Shown here in pieces: positions 59,281 through 64,000 of a DNA stretch of 64,000 nucleotides. A model generated the notes under the pieces. The model was not told the origin of the DNA, made no database searches, and worked only from the letters and a program-made list of their open reading frames with translations. Location: assembly GCF_031458235.1 (NCBI RefSeq), contig NZ_JAVDYB010000001.1:4237001-4301000 (forward strand). Direction: 5' to 3'. The position numbers and the translations under genes were made by a program. The DNA comes from Catenuloplanes atrovinosus (GTDB lineage Bacteria; Actinomycetota; Actinomycetes; Mycobacteriales; Micromonosporaceae). Within the stretch, counting starts at the first letter, position 1; every line of letters starts with the position of its first letter.

Positions 59281-60231
59281 ATGCGCAGACGTCAGCTGCT
59301 GATCGGCGGCCTGGCCGTGGCCGGGCTCGCGGCCTGCGACCGCGGCTCCGGCGCCGCCGGCGACGGTCCGTACGTCGCGATCGTCTCCAAGGGCTTCCAG
59401 CACCAGTTCTGGCAGGCGGTGAAGAAGGGCGCGGAGCAGGAGGCGGCCGGCGCCGGCGCCACCATCACGTTCGAGGGCCCGGCCACCGAGAAGGAGGTCG
59501 AAGCGCAGATCACCATGCTCACCAACGCGATCGCCAAGCGCCCGGACGCGATCGGGTTCGCCGCGCTCGACTCCAGGGCCGCGGAGGGCCTGCTCCAGCA
59601 GGCGAAGGCGCAGAACATCCCGGTGATCGCGTTCGACTCCGGCGTGGAATCCCAGGTGCCGCTGACCACCGCCGCCACCGACAATCTCGCGGCCGCCGGC
59701 GAGGCCGCCAAGCACATGTCCGAGCTGATCGGCGGCTCAGGAAAGGTGGCGCTGGTGGTGCACGACCAGACCAGCCTCACCGGGCAGCAGCGGCGGGACG
59801 GCTTCACCGGGTGGATGGCCGCGAACGCGCCCGGCGTGCAACTGCTGCCGGTCCAGTACGGCGAGGGCGACCAGGCCAGATCGGCCGACATCACCAAGTC
59901 GATCCTGGGCGCGAACCCGGACGTCAAGGGCATCTACGGCGCCAACGAGGGCTCCGCGATCGGCGTGGTCCGCGGCGTCCAGGAGTCCGGCCGTACCGGC
60001 GTGACGATCGTCGGTTTCGACTCCGGCAAGGCCCAGCTGGACGCGATCCGGTCCGGGCTGATGGCCGGCGCGATCACGCAGAACCCGGTCGGCATGGGCG
60101 CCGCACTGGTCTCCGCCGCACTCCGGGCGATCCGCGGCGAGACCCTGGAGAAGACCATCGACACCGGCTACTTCTGGTACGACAACACCAACATCGACAG
60201 CCCGGAGATCCAGGCCGTGCTCTACCAGTAG
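59281..60231 (+). CDS. Ribose-type sugar-binding lipoprotein
   Basis: A 316-residue periplasmic-binding-protein-like lipoprotein. The signal has RRRQLLIGG (Arg-rich) and lipobox GLAAC (Cys near residue 18). The Peripla_BP_4 core follows: VAIVSKGFQHQFWQAVKKGAEQEAA, TNAIAKRPDAIGFAALD, NIPVIAFDSGV and TIVGFDSGKAQLDAIRSGLM. AGGAG lies 8 nt before ATG 59281, which is preferred to GTG 59272. The gene ends 4 bp from the convergent signal-peptidase stop. Confidence 0.93.
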   Translation: MRRRQLLIGGLAVAGLAACDRGSGAAGDGPYVAIVSKGFQHQFWQAVKKGAEQEAAGAGATITFEGPATEKEVEAQITMLTNAIAKRPDAIGFAALDSRAAEGLLQQAKAQNIPVIAFDSGVESQVPLTTAATDNLAAAGEAAKHMSELIGGSGKVALVVHDQTSLTGQQRRDGFTGWMAANAPGVQLLPVQYGEGDQARSADITKSILGANPDVKGIYGANEGSAIGVVRGVQESGRTGVTIVGFDSGKAQLDAIRSGLMAGAITQNPVGMGAALVSAALRAIRGETLEKTIDTGYFWYDNTNIDSPEIQAVLYQ

Positions 60232-60235
60232 CGGC

Positions 60236-60652
60236 TCAACCGGTGCGCGGCGCGACCGGGAGCGCGGCCCGCCGCAGGACCACGCCCACCACGTCGCCGG
60301 TGGTCAGGAAGCCTAGCTGCCGGGAGTCCATGCTGTCCGGGGCGGTGCCGAGGACCAGCAACCGCCCGGCGGGTACGAGGTCCGGCCCGCCCGCCGTGCG
60401 CAGCTGCGGCGGGACCGGCTCGCCCGCGGTCGCGACCACCCGCTTGACCATCGGCGGGCCGCTGTCGTGGATGCGGAACATCACCACGTCACCGGTGCGG
60501 CAGCGGCCGGTGCGGCGGACCAGCACCCGGGACCCGGCGGCGATCAGCGGCTGCATGCTGGAACCGGTGACCGTGACCACGATCAGCGACCGGCGCGCCC
60601 ACCCGGCCGCCACCGCCAGCAGCACGCACGCGACCAGGAGGAACGCCAGCAT
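60236..60652 (-). CDS. Signal peptidase I-like (S26) protease, last gene of the Cys-rich peptide operon
   Basis: A 138-residue membrane protease. One N-terminal helix (MLAFLLVACVLLAVAAGWA) anchors it. VTGSSMQPLI holds the catalytic Ser32 and MVKRVVATAGE the general base Lys70, followed by RLLVLGTAPDSMDSRQLGFL, a short version of the S26 box D/E. It is smaller than housekeeping LepB enzymes, fitting a dedicated peptidase. Its ATG overlaps the ABC exporter stop by one base (60652). In this operon it may trim the leader of the exported Cys-rich peptide (inference). Confidence 0.85.
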   Translation of the reverse strand: MLAFLLVACVLLAVAAGWARRSLIVVTVTGSSMQPLIAAGSRVLVRRTGRCRTGDVVMFRIHDSGPPMVKRVVATAGEPVPPQLRTAGGPDLVPAGRLLVLGTAPDSMDSRQLGFLTTGDVVGVVLRRAALPVAPRTG

Positions 60653-62553
60653 CAGGCACCGCCGGCGGGCGCGGGGCCGACGATCACCACGTCGCCGGGG
60701 CGGGGGACGCGGGCGTCCTGGTAGGTGGTGGCCTGGAGGCGGAACAGCGACGCGTACCGGCCGCCGTCGAGGGACATCAGCTCGTCGTGGGTGCCGCGTT
60801 CGGTGATCCGGCCCGCGTCCAGCACGACGATCAGGTCCGCGTCGCGCAGGGCGCCGAGCCGGTGCGACACGAGCAGGCTGGTACGGCCGGCCCGGCGGGC
60901 GGCGAGCGTACGGTGCACGTGGTGCTCGGCGACGGCGTCCAGCCCCGCGCTGGGCTCGTCCAGGATGAGCAGGTCGGCGTCGTCGCGCAGCACGGAGCGG
61001 GCGATCGCCAGCCGCTGGAGCTGGCCGCCGGAGAGCATCACGCCCCGGTCGTCACCGGCGCCCAGGAAGCTCAGGCTGACCATCGTGTCGTAGCGGCGCG
61101 GAAGGTGGTCGACCGCCTCGGCCAGGCCGCCCAGCTCGGCCGCGGACCGTACCCTCCCGGCGTCGTCCAGGTGTTCCAGGGCGCCGACGCCGATGTTCTC
61201 CCGGACGGTCAGGTCGTAGGTGACGAAGTCCTGGAAGGTGGCCGAGATCCGGCGGCGCAGCGTCTCCGCGGACAGATCGCGGATGTCCACCCCGTCCCAG
61301 AGGATCGCGCCGCGCTCCGGGTCGTAGAGGCGGCAGAGCAGCTTGACCAGCGTGGTCTTCCCGGCGCCGTTGAGCCCGACCACGCCGATCGCCTGCCCGG
61401 CCGGGATGGTCAGGTCGACGCCGCGCAGCACCCACGGCCCGTCCGGGGTGTACCGGAACCAGACGTCGCGCAGCTCGATGCCCCGGGTCAGCGGCGCGGC
61501 CGGGCGGGTGCCGTCGGTCAGGTCGTCCGCGGCCTCCATCACGGCCGTGTAGTGGCGCATCAGCAGCAGACCGGCCTGGACCCGGCCGAGGCTGAGCAGC
61601 AGCCCGCCGATCGCGCTCTGCATCGCGGCGACGGCCGCGACGAACAGGCCGACGTCGCCGACCGTGGCCCCGCCCGCGGCCGCGCGCCAGGCGACGACGC
61701 CCACGCCGACGCCGCCGACGACGCCGTTGAGCAGCGCGAGCAGGCTCTGGATGAGCGCCGCCCGGCGCTGCACGGACAGTTCCACGTCGACGCCCCGGGT
61801 GAGCGCCTCGATCATCCGGCCGTGGAACAGCGCGCCGAGGCCGAAGAGGCGTACCTCCTTGGCGGCGTGCCGTTCGGTGAGCAGCGAGCGGTAGTAGTAC
61901 TGGCGGCGCTGGACCGGCGAGATGGTCTGCGCGGCGGCCGCGTGCCGGCGGGCGGTGGCGCGCTGCCCGAGGTACGCCGGGACCAGCGCGGCCAGCAGCA
62001 GCAGCCCGATCGGCGGCCAGATCGTCATCAGCGTGCCCGCGAACCCGGCGACCGCCACGGTCTGCCGCAGCACCTCCAGGCCGAACATGACGACCTCGTT
62101 CGGGGTGATGTCCGCGGCCTGCGACGCCAGCCGCAGCCGGTCCTGGTGCGCCGGCTCCTCGAAGTAGCGCAGCCCGATCAGCCGGTTGACCCGCAGGCTC
62201 AGCCCGGACTGCACCCGCAGCGTGACCGCGCGCTGCACCCGGGCGCCCAGGTACATGGACACCTCGCCGATGACCAGCACGGCGCCGCCGGTGAGGGCGG
62301 CGCCGAGCGCGAGCAGCAGCACCGGTACGGCACCGGGCGTACCGGCGGCGAGCCGGTCGATGAGCAGCTTCATCAGCCAGGCGGCGACCGGCGCGGCGCC
62401 GCCGGCCAGCAGCGCGAGCGCGGCCAGCGCCGCGTACCCGCCGGGTGCCGCGCGGAGCCCGATCAGCAGCGATTGCCGGGCGATCCGCCAGCGCTGCCGC
62501 GCCGGGAGGGACGCCGAATCCCCGGTGTCACCGGCCGCGATGACGACGGTCAC
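60652..62553 (-). CDS. ABC exporter, fused membrane and ATPase domains
   Basis: A 633-residue half-transporter. Six transmembrane helices lie in about 30-330, with no N-terminal C39 peptidase domain. The ATPase follows: Walker A VGLNGAGKTTLV (near 410), signature MLSGGQLQRLAIARS, Walker B LLILDEPSAGLD and the switch His in LLVSHRLGALR. The ATPase ends with a 15-residue basic tail. Peptide exporters such as LanT- or McbF-like transporters have the same plan. The GTG start overlaps the thioredoxin-like gene stop (GTGA, 62550-62553). It probably exports the 74-residue precursor encoded at the operon start. Confidence 0.92.
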   Translation of the reverse strand: MTVVIAAGDTGDSASLPARQRWRIARQSLLIGLRAAPGGYAALAALALLAGGAAPVAAWLMKLLIDRLAAGTPGAVPVLLLALGAALTGGAVLVIGEVSMYLGARVQRAVTLRVQSGLSLRVNRLIGLRYFEEPAHQDRLRLASQAADITPNEVVMFGLEVLRQTVAVAGFAGTLMTIWPPIGLLLLAALVPAYLGQRATARRHAAAAQTISPVQRRQYYYRSLLTERHAAKEVRLFGLGALFHGRMIEALTRGVDVELSVQRRAALIQSLLALLNGVVGGVGVGVVAWRAAAGGATVGDVGLFVAAVAAMQSAIGGLLLSLGRVQAGLLLMRHYTAVMEAADDLTDGTRPAAPLTRGIELRDVWFRYTPDGPWVLRGVDLTIPAGQAIGVVGLNGAGKTTLVKLLCRLYDPERGAILWDGVDIRDLSAETLRRRISATFQDFVTYDLTVRENIGVGALEHLDDAGRVRSAAELGGLAEAVDHLPRRYDTMVSLSFLGAGDDRGVMLSGGQLQRLAIARSVLRDDADLLILDEPSAGLDAVAEHHVHRTLAARRAGRTSLLVSHRLGALRDADLIVVLDAGRITERGTHDELMSLDGGRYASLFRLQATTYQDARVPRPGDVVIVGPAPAGGA

Positions 62554-63065
62554 GCGTGCGCCCCGGCGAGCTGGTCGAGCGCCAGACCGGACCGGGTGAT
62601 GACCGCGTCGGCGACGGTGAACACGCGCGGGTAGCCGTCGACGCCGCCGAACGCGTCGCCGATCGGGCCGCCCAGATCGGCGCGGCTGACCAGCGCCCAC
62701 GGCACCCGGGCCGCGACCTCCGCGGTCGCCCGGTCGTCCCCGGCCACGAACAGGACCAGCCGCTCGCCGGGCACGGGTGCGCCGGACGCCAGCTCGTCGA
62801 TCGTCACCTCGCACGGCGGGCAGCCGGCGGAGACGAACGCCACCAGGCTGCGGCCGTCCGCGAGGTCCCGGTCGGTGAGCGGCGCGCCGGTCGTGGTGCG
62901 GGCCGTGAACGCGCCGATCCGGCGGCCGGGCGGCGTCAGCGACAGCGACGGGCCCGGGGTGGCCGGCCGGTCCCGCAGGTGCCGGATCACGGCCGCGGTG
63001 AGGCTCAGGTTGAGCAGCGTCAGGGTCAGGGTGACGATCAGTCCGGCGAGCATCAACCACGTCAT
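62550..63065 (-). CDS. Membrane-anchored thioredoxin-like (TlpA/MauD-type) protein
   Basis: A 171-residue thiol-redox protein. An N-terminal anchor (LMLAGLIVTLTLTLLNLSLTAAV) leads to a thioredoxin fold with the active site VSAGCPPCEVTID (Cys82 and Cys85), a cis-Pro region GGVDGYPRVFTV and C-terminal helix LALDQLAGA. The order resembles MauD, which folds disulfide-rich MauA in methylamine dehydrogenase operons. Next to a MauE-like gene and a ten-Cys peptide, a role in disulfide formation or rearrangement outside the membrane is likely. Its ATG overlaps the MauE-like stop (63062-63065). Confidence 0.88.
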   Translation of the reverse strand: MTWLMLAGLIVTLTLTLLNLSLTAAVIRHLRDRPATPGPSLSLTPPGRRIGAFTARTTTGAPLTDRDLADGRSLVAFVSAGCPPCEVTIDELASGAPVPGERLVLFVAGDDRATAEVAARVPWALVSRADLGGPIGDAFGGVDGYPRVFTVADAVITRSGLALDQLAGAHA

Positions 63066-63598
63066 GGCAGGTCCCGTCTCGGGTGGGTGAGGGCGAACCG
63101 CAGCTCGCGCGGGAAGGACAGCGCCGCGGCGGCCAGGGCGGCGCAGGAGAGCAGCAGGCCACCGGCGACCGGGCCGGGCGTGGCCGCGGCGGCGGTGGAC
63201 GCGGTGGCGCCGAGCGCGCAGATCAGCACCAGGATCGCGTTGCGGATCAGCTCGGCCCGGCCGATCGGACCTGCGTCACCGCCGAAGCAGTTGCAGCGCA
63301 CCTCGTGACCGGCCCGGCGCGCGGCCAGCACGGCCAGCGAGATCCCGGTCAGCAGCAGGCCGCCCAGGGCCAGGCCGGCGACCGCGGTGGCCGGCACCGC
63401 CACCAGGACCAGCACCGCGGCCTCGGCGGCGACGACGAGCGCGGCGACCGCGGTCCGGGCCTGATACGGCAACCAGGTGAACCCGGCCAGCGAGGCGCGG
63501 AACTCCCGCCACCGCTCGTGCCCGCTCACCTTGCCGATGATCGCCAGCGCCATCACGAAGCCGATCACGCCACGGCAGACGAGTTCTACTGAGGACAT
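63062..63598 (-). CDS. MauE/DoxX-like membrane thiol-redox protein
   Basis: A 178-residue protein with four to five transmembrane helices (GVIGFVMALAIIGKVSG, VAALVVAAEAAVLVLVAV, LALGGLLLTGISLAVLA, ILVLICALGATAS, GLLLSCAALAAAALSF). The conserved loop RCNCFGGDAGPIGRAELIRN (Cys102, Cys104) is the MauE signature. MauE-type proteins pass electrons or oxidising equivalents to thioredoxin-like partners during folding of disulfide-rich proteins. ATG 63598 is chosen over GTG 63604 because GGGAGG lies 5 nt upstream of it. A strong hairpin separates it from the precursor gene. Confidence 0.88.
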   Translation of the reverse strand: MSSVELVCRGVIGFVMALAIIGKVSGHERWREFRASLAGFTWLPYQARTAVAALVVAAEAAVLVLVAVPATAVAGLALGGLLLTGISLAVLAARRAGHEVRCNCFGGDAGPIGRAELIRNAILVLICALGATASTAAAATPGPVAGGLLLSCAALAAAALSFPRELRFALTHPRRDLP

Positions 63599-63612
63599 CG
63601 ACACCTCCCGGG

Positions 63613-63642
63613 GGCCGGCCGGTGCGGGTGCACCGGCCGGCC
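63613..63642 (-). terminator. Strong hairpin between the Cys-rich peptide gene and its machinery
   Basis: GGCCGGCCGGTGC (63613-63625) pairs perfectly with GCACCGGCCGGCC (63630-63642): a 13-bp stem with a 4-nt loop. It lies 19 bp after the peptide stop (63661) and 7 bp before the ribosome binding site of the MauE-like gene. It probably acts as a partial terminator or 3' mRNA stabiliser, so the peptide is made in excess over the enzymes. Confidence 0.75.
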
Positions 63643-63660
63643 GTCACGCACTCCGTCGGG

Positions 63661-63885
63661 TCAGCAGCTTCCGACGGCGTAGAGATAGGTGCAGGAGCTG
63701 GGGATACAGCCACAGTCACAGCTGTAGACCCGCGAGCAGTTGGCGTACCAGAGGGTGCCGCCACTGCAGATGTAGTAGTACGCATTCCCACAGGGGCCGG
63801 GGCAGATCGTGCAGGCCCCCGCCTCCTCCTGCGGGAGGAGCCGGCCGAGCAGCCGGCTACCGAGGTTGGTCAGAACTGTGGACAT
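63661..63885 (-). CDS. Ten-cysteine small precursor peptide (putative exported disulfide-rich peptide)
   Basis: A 74-residue peptide. The first 24 residues (MSTVLTNLGSRLLGRLLPQ, then EEAGA) are Cys-free and amphipathic, ending in a small-residue AGA site like a leader. The remaining 50 residues contain ten cysteines (CTICPGPC, ICSGG, NCS, SCDCGC, SCTY, final C), plus six tyrosines and a tryptophan, enough for five disulfides. GGGAG lies 5 nt before ATG 63885. It leads an operon of MauE-like, thioredoxin-like, ABC exporter and S26 genes. I cannot place it in a family; part of it (CSGGTLWYANC) faintly recalls MauA. It may be a bacteriocin-like or other secreted disulfide-rich peptide. Confidence 0.75.
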   Translation of the reverse strand: MSTVLTNLGSRLLGRLLPQEEAGACTICPGPCGNAYYYICSGGTLWYANCSRVYSCDCGCIPSSCTYLYAVGSC

Positions 63886-63903
63886 CGAGCTCCCTTCACT
63901 CAC

Positions 63904-63925
63904 GCGCCCCGGCGTCGCGGGGCGC
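63904..63925 (-). promoter_or_regulatory. Leader hairpin and promoter region of the Cys-rich peptide operon
   Basis: GCGCCCCG (63904-63911) pairs with CGGGGCGC (63918-63925) around a 6-nt loop, 19 bp upstream of the peptide start on the minus strand. Further upstream, the AT-rich stretch at 63970-64000 (TTGTGC and TTGTTAC on the minus strand, and an 8-bp CGTTAACG palindrome near the window end) probably contains the promoter. The hairpin may stabilise the transcript. Confidence 0.45.
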
Positions 63926-64000
63926 GGCCCAGATCGGTCTCGCATCCGGAAGCTTGGGCCGAGCGTAAGAGGCTCGTAACAATGCACAAAATCGTTAACG

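Noticed and set aside
63661-63885. Identification of the Cys-rich peptide as a methylamine dehydrogenase light chain (MauA)
   Set aside because: Only a short faint resemblance exists. It has one Trp where two are needed for the TTQ cofactor, is too short, and no heavy-chain gene is present.
1-64000. tRNA, rRNA, CRISPR arrays, insertion sequences, prophage or att sites
   Set aside because: No cloverleaf, conserved rRNA segment, regularly spaced repeat set, transposase or integrase motif was seen on either strand.

Overview
The window is very GC-rich with G/C-dominated third codon positions. It has frequent GTG starts, ATGA/GTGA gene overlaps, SARP/AfsR-type and TetR/AraC/LysR regulators, and many secreted sugar- or crystallin-fold proteins. 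All of this points to a filamentous actinobacterium, most likely a member of the Micromonosporaceae (Actinoplanes/Catenuloplanes-like). The genus is inferred from gene style, not from a marker gene. No rRNA, tRNA, CRISPR array, prophage or intact insertion sequence was seen. The region reads as an accessory chromosomal segment rich in regulation, secretion and transport.

Layout. 1-8.4 kb: a secreted glycosidase with a bulb-lectin tail, a small alarmone synthetase, a methyltransferase, a secreted endo/exonuclease-phosphatase with a jacalin-like tail, a TetR regulator, a small secreted I36-type protein, CorA, a frameshifted remnant and a hypothetical gene. 8.6-17 kb: a NarL-type two-component pair, a Tat-exported berberine-bridge-type flavoenzyme, an ABC-2 exporter with a divergent TetR, and an FAD monooxygenase with a divergent TetR. 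17-21.7 kb: four genes joined by ATGA overlaps, encoding a Crp/Fnr regulator, a class III nucleotidyl cyclase, a large protein with a degenerate P-loop and a coiled-coil protein. This is a candidate cyclic-nucleotide signalling or conflict system. 21.7-34.3 kb: membrane and hypothetical genes flanking a perfect 31-bp palindrome, a MacAB-like efflux operon with lipoprotein and divergent OmpR/histidine kinase genes, an MFS transporter, two secreted proteins, and LysR and AraC regulators. 34.4-42.9 kb: an FAD monooxygenase, a SARP regulator overlapping an MltG-like gene, a secreted DUF4832-type protein, an unknown protein and a long deaminase-like protein. 43-49.9 kb: a giant SARP-cyclase-like-ATPase-TPR regulator, a two-gene operon with a degenerate M16-like protein, and a secreted Cip1-like protein. 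49.9-56.7 kb: methyltransferase/AraC, small secreted and membrane genes, a McrC remnant and a luciferase-like oxidoreductase/SnoaL/TetR cluster. 56.8-60.2 kb: a complete ribose-type sugar ABC operon. 60.2-63.9 kb (minus strand): a 74-residue precursor with ten cysteines followed by MauE-like, thioredoxin-like, ABC exporter and signal-peptidase genes.

Two modules stand out. The cyclase operon has the parts of a second-messenger circuit (cyclase, putative nucleotide receptor/transcription factor, putative effectors) under tight translational coupling. The 60-64 kb module has everything needed to make, oxidise, export and trim a disulfide-rich peptide, and a strong hairpin between the precursor and the machinery would favour precursor over enzyme. 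Every product assignment here rests on visible motifs and context; no database search was possible.
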